Shown: positions 8,024-21,365 of the stretch, piece by piece
How positions within the stretch are numbered: the first letter of the stretch is position 1
Layout of the letters: every line of letters starts with the position of its first letter
Assembly: GCA_019509985.1 (NCBI GenBank)
Contig: JAEKLF010000069.1
Location: 1-42,297 of the forward strand
DNA: 42,297 nt
Origin: Burkholderiales bacterium
Lineage (GTDB): Bacteria; Pseudomonadota; Gammaproteobacteria; Burkholderiales; Burkholderiaceae_C
Direction of reading: 5' to 3'
Notes under the pieces: generated by a model
What the model saw: only the letters and a program-made list of their open reading frames with translations
The model's database searches: none
Told to the model about the DNA's origin: nothing
Position numbers and translations under genes: made by a program

Positions 8024-8767
8024 ATGCGCATCCTGATTTCCAACGACGACGGCTACCTCGCTCCCGGCCTCGCGGCCCTCGTGCAAGCCTGCCAGGGCCT
8101 GGGCGAGATTGACGTCATCGCCCCCGAGCAAAACGCCAGCGGTACGTCCAACTCACTGACGCTGAACCGGCCGCTGAACGTTCACCGTGCCGCCAATGGC
8201 TTCCGTTATGTCAGCGGCACGCCGTCCGACGGCGTCCACCTGGCGCTGACCGGCCTGCTCGGCTATCGGCCCGACCTGGTGCTCTCGGGCATCAACAACG
8301 GCGCCAACATGGGCGACGACACGCTCTACTCCGGCACCGTTGCCGCCGCCACCGAGGGCTATCTGTTCGGCATTCCGTCCATTGCCTTTTCGCAGGCCGA
8401 GAAGGGCTGGGGCGAGCTGGAGGCCGCGGCCCGCCTGGCGCGCAGCCTCATCGAACAGGTCATCGCCGGCGGCCTGGGCCAGGGCTTCCTGCTCAACGTC
8501 AACATCCCCAACCGGCCCGACGCCGACACGCTGCCGCGCCGCATCACGCGCCTGGGCCGGCGGCACGCCAGCGAGGGCATCATCGAGCAGATCAACCCGC
8601 GCGGCGAGACCATCTACTGGATCGGCCCGGCAGGTGATGCCCGAGAGGCCGGCGAGGGCACGGACTTCCACGCGACGGCCAACGGCGCGGTGTCGATCAC
8701 GCCGCTGCAGGTCGACCTGACCGAGCATTCAACGCTCGGCGCTTGGGCCCAGCGCCTGGGCACCTGA
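8024..8767 (+). CDS. surE: 5'/3'-nucleotidase SurE
   Basis: A 247-residue metal-dependent phosphatase that dephosphorylates nucleoside monophosphates during stationary phase and stress. The start [16 protein letters not shown] carries the metal-binding D8-D9, and [20 protein letters not shown] holds the conserved active-site Asn/Ser. ATG 8024 was chosen over the in-frame upstream start at 7997 because the family begins at MRIL. It heads the conserved surE-pcm-nlpD-rpoS cluster, with pcm starting immediately after its stop. Confidence 0.97.
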   Translation: MRILISNDDGYLAPGLAALVQACQGLGEIDVIAPEQNASGTSNSLTLNRPLNVHRAANGFRYVSGTPSDGVHLALTGLLGYRPDLVLSGINNGANMGDDTLYSGTVAAATEGYLFGIPSIAFSQAEKGWGELEAAARLARSLIEQVIAGGLGQGFLLNVNIPNRPDADTLPRRITRLGRRHASEGIIEQINPRGETIYWIGPAGDAREAGEGTDFHATANGAVSITPLQVDLTEHSTLGAWAQRLGT

Positions 8768-9571
8768 ATGTCCACCGCCAAGCGCTTTCCGGCCTCGCTG
8801 AAGTCAGCCGCCGCGCCGCAGCGCGAGCTGCTGATGCCGCAGCGCCATCTGCGCCAGGCCACCGTCGACGCGGCCCGGCTGGCGCGGCCCAGTGGCACCG
8901 GGCTGGATAGCGGCGTCGTGCGCCAGCGCATGGTCGACCGGCTGCGTGCCGAGGGCAAGTTCGACGAGCGCGTGCTCGCCGCGATGGCGGCCGTGCCGCG
9001 CCATGAGTTCGTCGACAGCGCGCTGGCGGCTCAGGCGTATGAAGACACGGCTCTGCCCATCGGCCATGGCCAGACCATCTCCAAGCCCTCGGTCGTCGCC
9101 CACATGCTGGGTCTGCTGATGGCCGGCGCGGGTGCACGCCAGCGCGGCTCCCTGGGCCGAGTGCTCGAGATCGGCACGGGCTGCGGCTATCAGGCCGCCG
9201 TCATCGCCATGCTGGCGCGCCACGTCACATCCATCGAACGCCTGCAAGGCCTGCACGACAAGGCCAAGCTCAATCTGCAGCGCATCGCCTTGCCGCGCTC
9301 GCCGCGTCTGGTCTGGGGCGACGGTCGCGTCGGTCATTCCGCCAGCGGGCCCTTCGACAGCATCATCGCGGCAGCCGGTGGCGAAGACATTCCTTCGGCC
9401 TGGACCGATCAGCTCGCGCCCGGCGGCCGCCTTGTCGCGCCCACGGCGGCGGGTGCTCGCGGCCAGGTGCTGGTCGTGCTCGATCATGTCGTCGAGGGCG
9501 GCGTCAGTCGGTGGCTGCGCAGTGAGCATGAGGCCGTGCTGTTCGTCCCCTTAAAATCTGGTGTTGTCTGA
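8768..9571 (+). CDS. pcm: Protein-L-isoaspartate O-methyltransferase
   Basis: A 267-residue SAM-dependent methyltransferase that repairs isoaspartyl residues in ageing proteins. The core begins about residue 50 (RQRMVDRLRAEGKFDERVLA). The substrate loop is DTALPIGHGQTISKPSVVAH and the SAM-binding motif I is VLEIGTGCGYQAAVIA. The first ~45 residues are a basic, poorly structured extension compared with the roughly 208-residue E. coli enzyme. The start is contiguous with the surE stop, implying translational coupling. Confidence 0.95.
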   Translation: MSTAKRFPASLKSAAAPQRELLMPQRHLRQATVDAARLARPSGTGLDSGVVRQRMVDRLRAEGKFDERVLAAMAAVPRHEFVDSALAAQAYEDTALPIGHGQTISKPSVVAHMLGLLMAGAGARQRGSLGRVLEIGTGCGYQAAVIAMLARHVTSIERLQGLHDKAKLNLQRIALPRSPRLVWGDGRVGHSASGPFDSIIAAAGGEDIPSAWTDQLAPGGRLVAPTAAGARGQVLVVLDHVVEGGVSRWLRSEHEAVLFVPLKSGVV

Positions 9572-9633
9572 CGAGGCCGCTGGTGTACCGCACCACACAA
9601 TCCGGGCGGCCTTTCAACGTGCCTTGCCACACG

Positions 9634-10512
9634 ATGCCTTCAAGCTTGCGCCACCTCTTCGTCCTCGTCTCCACCTCGCTGCTGCTCAGCGCCTGCGGCA
9701 CGTCGCTGCAGCGCGCTCCAGTCGAGGACCGCAACCCGCAGTCGCCCAAGGCGGTTGCGCCCGCCGTGCCGGCCTCCGCGGCCTCGGCCGCATCGGCACC
9801 CGATGCCAAGCCGCCGCTGCCGGGCGCCGAGAACGCCGGCAAGCCGGGCTACTACACCGTCAAGCCGGGCGATGCACTGATCCGCATCGCGCTGGACAAC
9901 GGCCAGACCTGGCGTGACGTGGCCAAGTGGAACAACCTCGAGAACCCCAACCGCATCGAAGTCGGGCAGGTGCTGCGTGTCGTGCCGCCGGGCGTCGACG
10001 CCAGTGCCGTGACGGCCAAGCCGATCGCCAGTGCGCCGAAGGTCGAGTCCCGTCCGCTGGACGCCAAGCCACCGGTCGCAGCGGCCAGCGCACCCGTCGC
10101 GCCGCCGTCCAGCAACACATCCGCAGCCGCCGCGTCCGACGACGACAACCTGGCCTGGGGCTGGCCGGTCGCCCAGCCCATCAGCGCCGGCTTCGACGAG
10201 CAACGCAACAAGGGCCTGGACTTCGCCGGCAAACCGGGGGACCCCGTACTTGCTGTTGCGGATGGACGCGTTGTCTATGCTGGTTCGGGCTTGCGCGGCT
10301 ACGGCAACTTGGTCATCATCAAGCACAACAACACCTACCTGACCGCGTACGCCCACAACCGGGCGATGCTGGTCGAGCAGGATCAAGTCGTACGCAAAGG
10401 CCAGAGGATTGCCGAGATGGGTTCCACCGAGAGCGACACCGTCAAGTTGCACTTTGAAGTGCGAAAGCTCGGCAAGCCCGTCGACCCGGCCAAGCTGTTG
10501 CCGGCTCGCTGA
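9634..10512 (+). CDS. nlpD: NlpD-type lipoprotein: LysM plus degenerate LytM (M23) domain
   Basis: A 292-residue outer-membrane-type lipoprotein. The lipobox LLLSAC puts the lipidated cysteine at C21. An Ala/Pro-rich stretch leads to a LysM peptidoglycan-binding domain ([20 protein letters not shown], about 75-120), another low-complexity linker, and a C-terminal LytM fold (about 185-292). The catalytic zinc ligands of active M23 peptidases are altered: NKGLDFAG in place of H-x(3)-D and KLHFEVRK in place of HxH. This agrees with NlpD acting as a non-catalytic activator of an amidase (AmiC) in cell separation. GTG 9583 is in frame, but ATG 9634 begins the signal peptide. TTAAAAT near 9550 may be a promoter. 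Confidence 0.93.
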   Translation: MPSSLRHLFVLVSTSLLLSACGTSLQRAPVEDRNPQSPKAVAPAVPASAASAASAPDAKPPLPGAENAGKPGYYTVKPGDALIRIALDNGQTWRDVAKWNNLENPNRIEVGQVLRVVPPGVDASAVTAKPIASAPKVESRPLDAKPPVAAASAPVAPPSSNTSAAAASDDDNLAWGWPVAQPISAGFDEQRNKGLDFAGKPGDPVLAVADGRVVYAGSGLRGYGNLVIIKHNNTYLTAYAHNRAMLVEQDQVVRKGQRIAEMGSTESDTVKLHFEVRKLGKPVDPAKLLPAR

Positions 10513-10556
10513 GAAAGTCGGCTAGCGATCCCACCACCGGGGCCAGCGACCACGCC

Positions 10557-11564
10557 ATGAAACGCGCTGCGCTCAAATCGAACGGTCACGATGGCGCGGC
10601 TCACGAGCCCGGCGTCGTGCTGTCGGCGCTGAATGGCGTGGCGGACTCCGAGTCCGGCCCCGAGGCCGTCGACGAAGACGCCCAGGTGCTGCGCAGCGCA
10701 GGTGATGACATCGAGCTCGGCAATGCCTTGCAGGCCTATCTGCGCGACATCCGCCGCACGCCGCTGCTGACGCCCCAGCAGGAGTTCGACACCGCCCAGG
10801 CCGCGCGCGCCGGTGACTTCCGTGCCCGCCAGGCCATGATCGAGCACAACCTGCGGCTCGTCGTCAGCATCGCCAAGAACTACCTCGGCCGCGGCCTGCC
10901 GATGAGCGACCTCATCGAAGAAGGCAACCTGGGCCTGATGCACGCCATCGGCAAGTTCGAGCCGGAGCGCGGCTTTCGTTTCTCGACCTATTCGAGTTGG
11001 TGGATCCGGCAGAGCGTCGAGCGCGCACTGATGCACCAGGCCCGCCTCGTGCGCCTGCCCGTGCACATCGTGCGCGAGCTCAACCAGGTGCTGAAGGCAC
11101 GCCGTGCGCTGGAGGCCTTGCAGAGCGCCAATGGCGCCGAAGGCCGCGTGCGCGCGGAGGACGTGGCGCAGGCATTGGGCCGGCCCGTCGATGACGTCGC
11201 GGAGCTGCTGGCCTATGCCGAGCTGCCGAGTTCGCTCGATTCGCCGGTGGACCGCAATGGCGAAGGCGGCGAGTCCATGCTCGACCTCGTCGCCGACGAC
11301 CAGGCTATCGACCCGATGGGCCTGCGGCTGTCCCACGAGGTGGAGGAACTGCTTCAACACGGATTGGCCAGCCTCAACGAACGCGAGCGCGAGGTGCTGG
11401 CGGGGCGCTACGGGCTGTCCGACCGCGAGCCCGAGACGCTGGATGTGCTGGCCATCCGGCTCAAGCTGACGCGCGAGCGCATCCGCCAGATCCAGATCGA
11501 GGCGCTGGCCAAGCTCAAGCGCAACATGATGCGCCACGGAGTCGACAGGGACTCCATCTTCTGA
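10557..11564 (+). CDS. rpoS: RNA polymerase sigma factor RpoS
   Basis: A 335-residue sigma-70-family factor for the stationary-phase and general stress response. After a variable ~45-residue N-terminus come region 1.2 ([20 protein letters not shown], about 54-75), region 2 ([20 protein letters not shown] with the -10-recognition segment [20 protein letters not shown]), region 3, and region 4 ([11 protein letters not shown] with the C-terminal helix-turn-helix [20 protein letters not shown]). Its place after nlpD fixes the call against RpoD and RpoH. As in enterics, a promoter within nlpD is possible, but I cannot identify one. Confidence 0.97.
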   Translation: MKRAALKSNGHDGAAHEPGVVLSALNGVADSESGPEAVDEDAQVLRSAGDDIELGNALQAYLRDIRRTPLLTPQQEFDTAQAARAGDFRARQAMIEHNLRLVVSIAKNYLGRGLPMSDLIEEGNLGLMHAIGKFEPERGFRFSTYSSWWIRQSVERALMHQARLVRLPVHIVRELNQVLKARRALEALQSANGAEGRVRAEDVAQALGRPVDDVAELLAYAELPSSLDSPVDRNGEGGESMLDLVADDQAIDPMGLRLSHEVEELLQHGLASLNEREREVLAGRYGLSDREPETLDVLAIRLKLTRERIRQIQIEALAKLKRNMMRHGVDRDSIF

Positions 11565-11565
11565 G

Positions 11566-11662
11566 CCGCCTGCGGCGGCCTCCAGGCCGAGCGCGGGGCC
11601 ATCTCAAGCCGGCCCGCGTCCCCTCGGGGGATCGCTCGTCGCACACGGCGAGCGAGGGGCCT
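11566..11662. repeat. GC-rich palindromic intergenic repeat between rpoS and rlmD
   Basis: Contains GCCGCC-TGC-GGCGGC just after rpoS, then CCCCTCGGGGG followed by GCTCG...CGAGCG and AGGGGCC. In reverse orientation the second part resembles 21366-21428 upstream of greA: a C-run, CGCTCG, a spacer, GCTCG, then CCCCCCGAGGGG. That indicates a dispersed repeat family. It may also terminate rpoS transcription, but there is no T-run. Confidence 0.5.
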
Positions 11663-11665
11663 CAG

Positions 11666-11671
11666 TGACAA
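11666..11671 (+). promoter_or_regulatory. -10 element of rlmD, possibly leaderless
   Basis: GACAAT ends 7 bp before the rlmD ATG. The intervening TCCGGGG is too close to act as a normal ribosome-binding site on a longer leader. No clear -35 is visible. Confidence 0.4.
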
Positions 11672-11678
11672 TCCGGGG

Positions 11679-13031
11679 ATGACTCAAACAACGGAATGGC
11701 TCAAGGTCGAGAGCATCGACCTTGAGGCGCAGGGCGTGGCGCACAACGCCGAAGGCAAGGTGGTGTTCATTGACGGCGCACTGCCGGGTGAACTGGTACA
11801 GGCCCAGATCGGCCGCCGCAAGAACAACTGGGAGCAGGGCACGCTGTCGGCCATCAAGAAGGAGAGCTCGCTGCGCGTGACGCCGGGCTGCCCGCACTTC
11901 GGCCTGCACGCCGGCGCTTGTGGTGGCTGCAAGATGCAGCATCTGCACGCCGGCGCCCAGGTGGCCGTGAAGCAGCGCGCCGTCGAAGACAGCCTCTGGC
12001 ATCTCGGCAAGGTCAAACCCGAAGTCCTTCTGCGCCCCATCGAGGGCCCGACCTGGGGCTACCGCTATCGCGCGCGCTTCTCGGTGCGCTACGTGCAGAA
12101 GAAGGGCGTCGTACTGATCGGCTTTCACGAGCGCAAGAGCCGCTACGTGGCCGACATGCAGGTCTGCAAGGTGGTGCCCAAAGTCGTCAGCGATTTGCTG
12201 ATGCCGATGCGTGAGCTGATCGCCAGCATGGCCGAACGTGACCGTCTGCCGCAGATCGAGCTGGCCATGGGCGACGAGGTCATCGCGCTGGTGCTGCGCC
12301 ATTTGAACCCGCTGCCGGAGGGCGACCTGGCGCTGTTGCGCGAGTTCGCAGCCAGGCACGGCGTGCAGTGGTGGCTGCAGCCCAAGGGGCCGGACACGGT
12401 GAAGCTGCTCGACGAGGGCGGGCCGGAGCTGGCCTACCGGCTGCCGGAGTTTGGCGTGACGATGCCGTTCAAGCCAACGGATTTCACGCAGGTCAATCCG
12501 CACATCAACGCGACGCTGGTCGGTCGTGCGCTGCGGCTGCTGGCCGTCGAACCCGGAGATCGCGTCATCGACTGGTTCTGTGGTCTCGGCAACTTCACGC
12601 TGCCGCTGGCGACAAAGGCGCGCGAGGTGCTCGGCATCGAGGGCAGCGAGACGCTGGTGCAGCGCTCGCGCGAGAACGCCGCGCGCAACGGCCTGGCCCA
12701 CAAGACCAGCTTCGTGGCGCGCAATCTGTTCGAGATGACGCCGCAGCTGCTGGCCGCCGACGGCAACGCCGACCGCTGGCTGATCGACCCGCCGCGCGAG
12801 GGGGCCTTCGCACTGGCCAAGGCCGTGGCGGACATCGCCCAGGACCCGTCGCTGGCGCCGGGCTGGGTTGCGCCCAGGCGCATGGTCTACGTGAGCTGCA
12901 ACCCGGCCACGCTGGCGCGCGATGCGGGCCTGCTCGTCAACGTGGCGGGCTACCGCTGCACGGCGGCGAGTGCGGTCAACATGTTCCCGCACACGGCGCA
13001 CGTCGAGAGCATTGCGGTCTTCGACCGCTGA
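11679..13031 (+). CDS. rlmD: 23S rRNA (uracil(1939)-C5)-methyltransferase RlmD
   Basis: A 450-residue SAM-dependent RNA methyltransferase of the TrmA/RumA family. A TRAM RNA-binding domain (about 5-65; [20 protein letters not shown]) is followed by 4Fe-4S cysteines in [17 protein letters not shown]. The SAM site is [16 protein letters not shown], and [13 protein letters not shown] carries the catalytic cysteine. LIDPPREGA is the characteristic RumA motif. It is monocistronic as far as can be seen, starting 114 bp after rpoS behind a GC-rich repeat. Confidence 0.96.
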   Translation: MTQTTEWLKVESIDLEAQGVAHNAEGKVVFIDGALPGELVQAQIGRRKNNWEQGTLSAIKKESSLRVTPGCPHFGLHAGACGGCKMQHLHAGAQVAVKQRAVEDSLWHLGKVKPEVLLRPIEGPTWGYRYRARFSVRYVQKKGVVLIGFHERKSRYVADMQVCKVVPKVVSDLLMPMRELIASMAERDRLPQIELAMGDEVIALVLRHLNPLPEGDLALLREFAARHGVQWWLQPKGPDTVKLLDEGGPELAYRLPEFGVTMPFKPTDFTQVNPHINATLVGRALRLLAVEPGDRVIDWFCGLGNFTLPLATKAREVLGIEGSETLVQRSRENAARNGLAHKTSFVARNLFEMTPQLLAADGNADRWLIDPPREGAFALAKAVADIAQDPSLAPGWVAPRRMVYVSCNPATLARDAGLLVNVAGYRCTAASAVNMFPHTAHVESIAVFDR

Positions 13032-13158
13032 ATCGTCACCCGGGCCGGGAGGCCTGGGTCTCCAGTCGATATGTTTGCGCGTCTGGCCGGCGTGCGGCGA
13101 CAGCGTGCGCGTTGGTGTAACTCCGCAGATGAAGTCGCGGCGGCGAAGACAAAATAGA

Positions 13159-13174
13159 TAAACAAGTTTGTTTA
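13159..13174. promoter_or_regulatory. Palindromic operator-like site upstream of the GH5 gene
   Basis: TAAACAA-GT-TTGTTTA is a perfect 7-bp inverted repeat with a 2-bp centre, set in a short AT-rich island 67 bp upstream of the GH5 start. AAAATAGATA immediately before it could be a -10 region, so a repressor bound here would block initiation. No regulator gene is adjacent. The rest of 13032-13240 shows nothing further. Confidence 0.5.
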
Positions 13175-13240
13175 GTTCGTCTTGTGCGGGCCCTGGCTCG
13201 CCGCGCGGCTGCTGACATCCAACGAGAAACAGGAGATGCC

Positions 13241-14752
13241 ATGTTCGTTCGACCCGTGCTTTTGCGTGTCTTGGGTTCGCTGTTGCTGGCGTTCGGCCTT
13301 GCGGCGAACACCCAGGCGCAGACGGACGCAGCGCCACCGATGGCTGCGCTCAAGCGCGGCGTCAACGTGCTGGGCTACGACCCGATCTGGACCGACCCCG
13401 CCAAGGCGCGCTTCCAGCTGCGCCACATGCAGGCCATCCGCGACGGCGGTTTCGACCACGTGCGCATGAACCTGCATGCCTTCCAGCACATGGACGCCGA
13501 CTACAAGTTGTCGCCGCAATGGCTGAAGCAACTGGACGAGCTCGTGGATGCCGCGTTGAAGGCGGGTCTGCAGGTCATCCTCGATGAGCACAATTTCAAT
13601 GACTGCGCCAAGGGCATCGCCGACTGCCGGGCGCGCCTGCTGGCCTTCTGGCGCCAGGTGGCGCCGCGTTTCCGCGTCGCGCCCGACGCCGTGGTCTTCG
13701 AGATCCTGAACGAGCCCAACGGTGAGGCGAACGCGGTCTGGAACGACATCCTGGCCGAGAACCTGGCCGTCATCCGCGATTCCAACCCGAGCCGGCGCGT
13801 CATCGTCGGGCCGAAATCATGGAATTCACTGGAACAGCTGGACAACCTGCGCCTGCCCGAGTCGGACCGACGGTTGATCGTCACCTTCCACTACTACACG
13901 CCGATGGAGTTCACGCATCAGGGCGCGAGCTGGACGCCGCAGTTCAAGGATCTGTCCGGCGTCACATGGGGTACGGCGGCCGATCGGGAGCGCTTGCAGA
14001 AGGACTTCGACCGCGTGAAGGCCTGGGCCGATCAGCACAGCCGGCCCATCCTGATGGGCGAGTTCGGCGCGCTGGAAAGCGCCGGCATGGCCCAGCGCGC
14101 AGCCTGGACGGCGGCCGTGGCGCGGGCCGCGGAGGCGCGCGGCTTCGGCTGGTCCTACTGGCAGTTCGACTCGGACTTCGTGCTGTGGGACATGGCAGCC
14201 GATGGCTGGGTCAAGCCCATCCATGGCGCGCTCGTGCCAGAGAAGGCCGGCGCCGCATCCGCGGCACGGGCGACCGACCCGGCGCTGGACTATCTGATCA
14301 ACACGCCGCGCGTCTCGACCTGGTCGGTCTACGGCGATGGCCAGTCGAGCCAGCAGGTGCCCTGCGCAGCGACCGGCAAGGTCTGTCTGCGCGTGGCACT
14401 GGCATCGGCAAGGCCCAACGTCTGGGACATTGGCGCAGTCGCACCGGTGCAGGGCGGCATCGCCAAGGGCGACAAGCTGCAGGTCATCGCCTGGGCGCGG
14501 CTGGACACCGAGGATGCGAAGGCCCAGGCCGTCGTGCCCATGCTGCTGCAGCTGGGTGCACCGCCCTACACGGCCGTGGTGTCGGGTTCGGTGACGCTGA
14601 CCGGCAAGCTGGAGGCCATCACCATTGGCGGCATGGCGTCCGAGAGCTTTGCGGCCGGCACGGTCAATCTCGCCTTGCAACTGGGGCAGGTGAGCCAGCC
14701 CGTCGTGCTGAGCGCGCCCTTCGTGCTGAAGAACTACAAACCCGCGCCGTAG
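13241..14752 (+). CDS. Secreted glycoside hydrolase family 5 (cellulase-like) with C-terminal CBM-like domain
   Basis: A 503-residue exported enzyme. Its signal peptide is MFVRPVLLRVLGSLLLAFGL followed by AANTQAQ. The (beta/alpha)8 GH5 domain spans about 35-345. The general acid/base lies in VFEILNEPNGEAN, the nucleophile in PILMGEFGALES, and conserved histidines in ILDEHNFND and VTFHYYTP. GH5 enzymes cut beta-1,4-glucans or mannans; exact specificity is not readable. The last ~150 residues (DYLINTPRVSTWSVYGDGQS onward, with GDKLQVIAWARLD) form a beta-sandwich resembling CBM4/9-type carbohydrate-binding modules. ATG 13241 has an AGGAG site and starts the signal peptide. It is a single gene, ending at a bidirectional terminator. 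Confidence 0.88.
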   Translation: MFVRPVLLRVLGSLLLAFGLAANTQAQTDAAPPMAALKRGVNVLGYDPIWTDPAKARFQLRHMQAIRDGGFDHVRMNLHAFQHMDADYKLSPQWLKQLDELVDAALKAGLQVILDEHNFNDCAKGIADCRARLLAFWRQVAPRFRVAPDAVVFEILNEPNGEANAVWNDILAENLAVIRDSNPSRRVIVGPKSWNSLEQLDNLRLPESDRRLIVTFHYYTPMEFTHQGASWTPQFKDLSGVTWGTAADRERLQKDFDRVKAWADQHSRPILMGEFGALESAGMAQRAAWTAAVARAAEARGFGWSYWQFDSDFVLWDMAADGWVKPIHGALVPEKAGAASAARATDPALDYLINTPRVSTWSVYGDGQSSQQVPCAATGKVCLRVALASARPNVWDIGAVAPVQGGIAKGDKLQVIAWARLDTEDAKAQAVVPMLLQLGAPPYTAVVSGSVTLTGKLEAITIGGMASESFAAGTVNLALQLGQVSQPVVLSAPFVLKNYKPAP

Positions 14753-14763
14753 TCTGCGGGCAA

Positions 14764-14793
14764 TCAAAAAGGCGGCCGAGGCCGCCTTTTTGA
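14764..14793. terminator. Bidirectional terminator between GH5 and the BI-1 gene
   Basis: A 14-bp perfect stem around a GA loop (TCAAAAAGGCGGCC / GGCCGCCTTTTTGA). It has T5 on the plus strand and T5 on the minus strand, and sits between two convergent genes. Confidence 0.93.
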
Positions 14794-14809
14794 TGGGACA
14801 GAACCGGAC

Positions 14810-15502
14810 TCAGTCGCGGTCACCGCCAAAGATGCCCAGCAGTGACAGCAGACTCTGGAAGACGTTGTACAGGTCCAGGTAGATGTTCAGCGTGGCGCTG
14901 ATGTAGTTGGTCTCGCCGCCGTCGATGACACGCTTGATGTCATAGAGCATGAAGGCCGAGAACACGCCGAGCATCATCACGAGGATGGTCAGCATCAGCG
15001 CGGACGACTGCAGGAAGAAGTTGGCGATGCAGGCGACGAACAGCACGACGGCGCCGACGGTCAAGAACTTGCCCATCGTCGACAGGTCCCGCTTGATGAC
15101 GGAAGCGAGAGTCGCCATCGTGAAGAAGACCGCCGCGGTGCCGCCGAAGGCCGTCATGACCAGCGAGGTGCCGTTCCTGAAGCCCAGCACGAAGCCGATC
15201 ATTCGCGACAGCATCAAACCCATGAAGAAGGTGAAGGCGAGCAGGGCGGCGACGCCAGCGGCACTGTCCTTGGTCTTCTCGATGACGAACATCAGGCCGA
15301 ACGCGCCGATGAAGAACACCAGCATGCTCATGCCTGGGCGCATCATGGCGAACAGGCCGGTCGACACGCCGATCCAGGCGCCCAGCACCGTGGGCACGAG
15401 CGACAGGGCCAGCAGCCAGTAGGTATTGCGCAGCACGCGCTGGCGATCGGCGGCAAGACCGCCGCTGGCGTAGCCGTATTGGTTTTGCAAGCTGTCGTTC
15501 AT
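14810..15502 (-). CDS. Bax inhibitor-1/YccA family membrane protein
   Basis: A 230-residue inner-membrane protein with about seven transmembrane helices, e.g. WLLALSLVPTVLGAWIGVST and AVVLFVACIANFFLQSSAL. The typical C-terminal region is YDIKRVIDGGETNYISATLN followed by IYLDLYNVFQSLLSLLGIFG. Bacterial members (YccA/YbhL) are pH-sensitive calcium-leak channels or modulators of FtsH-type proteolysis. ATG 15502 was chosen for the GGAGG at suitable distance; a GTG one codon upstream is in frame. Confidence 0.92.
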   Translation of the reverse strand: MNDSLQNQYGYASGGLAADRQRVLRNTYWLLALSLVPTVLGAWIGVSTGLFAMMRPGMSMLVFFIGAFGLMFVIEKTKDSAAGVAALLAFTFFMGLMLSRMIGFVLGFRNGTSLVMTAFGGTAAVFFTMATLASVIKRDLSTMGKFLTVGAVVLFVACIANFFLQSSALMLTILVMMLGVFSAFMLYDIKRVIDGGETNYISATLNIYLDLYNVFQSLLSLLGIFGGDRD

Positions 15503-15591
15503 CACAACGTCCTCCGGGAGAATGGAACCACGCCGATTCTAGGCCGGCGCCAGACGGCTACATTGAGGCCAAGTCCAAGGAAAGCAAGACC

Positions 15592-15993
15592 ATGAAACAG
15601 CAATCTCAACTCGAACTCGCCGACGTCAAGCGCATCGCCGCCGCAGCCGAGGCCCATGCGCAGGACAAGGGCTGGGCGGTCAGCATCGCCATCGTCGACG
15701 CTGGCGGCCATTTGCTGTGGCTGCAACGCCTGGACGGCGCCGCGCCAATCTCTGCGCAGATCGCGCCCGCCAAGGCGCACACGGCGGCGCTGGGCCGGCG
15801 CGAGTCCAAGACCTACGAGGACATGATCAACCAGGGGCGCATGTCCTTCCTGAGCGCGCCGGGTCTCGAGGGCATGCTGGAAGGCGGCGTGCCCATCCTC
15901 GTCGACGGCCAGTGCGTCGGCGCGGTGGGCATCAGCGGCGTCAAGTCCAGCGAAGACGTGGAAATCGCCCGGGCCGGCATCGCGGCACTTTGA
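15592..15993 (+). CDS. GlcG/HbpS-type heme-binding domain protein
   Basis: A 133-residue single-domain protein of the GlcG/HbpS/PduO-C superfamily. It shows the typical VSIAIVDAGGHLLWLQRLDG, then PAKAHTAALGRRESK and the glycine-rich end GGVPILVDGQCVGAVGISGV. Members bind heme or corrinoids or assist neighbouring oxidoreductases; the ligand here is not known. Length is full. It has AAGGAA before the ATG and a TACATT about 30 bp upstream as a possible -10. It is divergent from the BI-1 gene. Confidence 0.85.
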   Translation: MKQQSQLELADVKRIAAAAEAHAQDKGWAVSIAIVDAGGHLLWLQRLDGAAPISAQIAPAKAHTAALGRRESKTYEDMINQGRMSFLSAPGLEGMLEGGVPILVDGQCVGAVGISGVKSSEDVEIARAGIAAL

Positions 15994-16049
15994 GCGTCAC
16001 GAAGCAGTCGCAGGGCGGTCACGAAGCCTCCGTACTAACCCCAGTCGGA

Positions 16050-16171
16050 TATACTTGATGGGTTTACCTGAACCCATCTGCTGCCCGGCGAAAAACCCTT
16101 CGGTTTCTCCAAGTTGACCTGTCCTCGGGCGGGTTGATGCTGGGCACGCGCCCCATTTGCGGAGACCTTTT
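16050..16171 (+). promoter_or_regulatory. carA promoter and structured leader
   Basis: TATACT (16050-16055) is a good -10. Directly at the predicted start lies the perfect dyad GATGGGTT-TACCTG-AACCCATC (16057-16078), either an operator or the first RNA hairpin. Two smaller hairpins follow: AAACC-CTTC-GGTTT (16093-16106) and GGGC-ACGC-GCCC (16142-16153). The last is 7 nt before the GGAGA ribosome-binding site of carA. The ~110-nt leader could mediate pyrimidine or arginine control, but no known riboswitch was recognised. Confidence 0.5.
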
Positions 16172-17332
<1,161 letters not shown>

Positions 17333-17346
17333 AGGAGGGCCCGCAC

Positions 17347-17988
17347 ATGTTCGGCATCACCGACCTCGGCACCTTCCTCGCGGCTGCGATCTTCATCATC
17401 CTGCTGCCCGGGCCCAACTCGATCTACGTGCTGTCCGTCGCGGCGCAGCGCGGCGTGCGCACGGGCTACGGCGCGGCCTGCGGCGTGTTCGTCGGCGACA
17501 CGCTGCTGATGACGGCTGCTGCTGCCGGCGGCGCATCGCTGCTGATGGCCAGCCCGCAGATCTTCTTCGTCGTGAAGATGGTCGGCGCGGTCTACCTGGG
17601 CTGGATCGGCATCCAGCTGCTGCGCGGTGCGGTGCGCACCTGGCGCGGCGAGGCGAGCACGGACGAGGCGCCGCGCCTGGTCGATGCGAGCCAGCCCTTT
17701 CGCAAGGCGCTGGTGGTGAGCCTGCTGAACCCCAAGGCCATCGCCTTCCTGCTGTCCTTCTTCATCCAGTTCGTCGACCCGGCCTATCCGCGCCCGGCGC
17801 TGACCTTCCTGATCCTGGGCTCCATCATCCAGATGCTCAGCTTCATCTATCTCTCGACGCTGATCTTTGCCGGCGCCCGCCTGGCCGCGGCCTTCCGTGC
17901 GCGCCGCCGGCTGTCCAGCACCGCCAACGCCAGCGTCGGCGCACTTTTCGTCGGGTTCGGGGCCAAGCTCGCGACCGCCACTCTTTAA
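17347..17988 (+). CDS. leuE: LysE/RhtB-family amino-acid exporter, LeuE-like
   Basis: A 213-residue inner-membrane exporter with about six transmembrane segments. The family signature LLPGPNSIYVLSVAAQRGVR is near the N-terminus, and the second half has SLLNPKAIAFLLSFFIQFVD. The sequence is closest in feel to leucine exporters (LeuE). It starts 14 bp after carA with GGAGG, and carB follows 18 bp later. It is thus embedded in the car operon, an order seen in other Burkholderiales. Why an exporter is co-transcribed with carbamoyl-phosphate synthase is unclear. Confidence 0.88.
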   Translation: MFGITDLGTFLAAAIFIILLPGPNSIYVLSVAAQRGVRTGYGAACGVFVGDTLLMTAAAAGGASLLMASPQIFFVVKMVGAVYLGWIGIQLLRGAVRTWRGEASTDEAPRLVDASQPFRKALVVSLLNPKAIAFLLSFFIQFVDPAYPRPALTFLILGSIIQMLSFIYLSTLIFAGARLAAAFRARRRLSSTANASVGALFVGFGAKLATATL

Positions 17989-18006
17989 GCAGATCCGCAG
18001 ACCGCC

Positions 18007-21285
<3,279 letters not shown>

Positions 21286-21300
21286 ACTACAGCCCATCGA

Positions 21301-21350
21301 TTCCGCCGCCGCAGCCTGGACTTCCGGGCCGCAGCGGCGGAACTCTTTTT
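21301..21350 (+). terminator. Terminator after carB
   Basis: TTCCGCCGC (21301-21309) pairs with GCGGCGGAA (21334-21342). The 24-nt interior can itself fold, and CTCTTTTTG follows. It ends the car operon before greA. Confidence 0.75.
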
Positions 21351-21365
21351 GCCACTGAATAGCTA

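Noticed and set aside
9583..9633. A GTG start 17 codons upstream of nlpD
   Set aside because: It would bury the lipoprotein signal peptide ([20 protein letters not shown]) inside the protein, so ATG 9634 is preferred.
16058..16117. A possible 19-codon leader peptide before carA (ATG 16058)
   Set aside because: Its ATG lies only 3 bp after the -10, upstream of the predicted transcription start, and it has no ribosome-binding site or run of regulatory codons.
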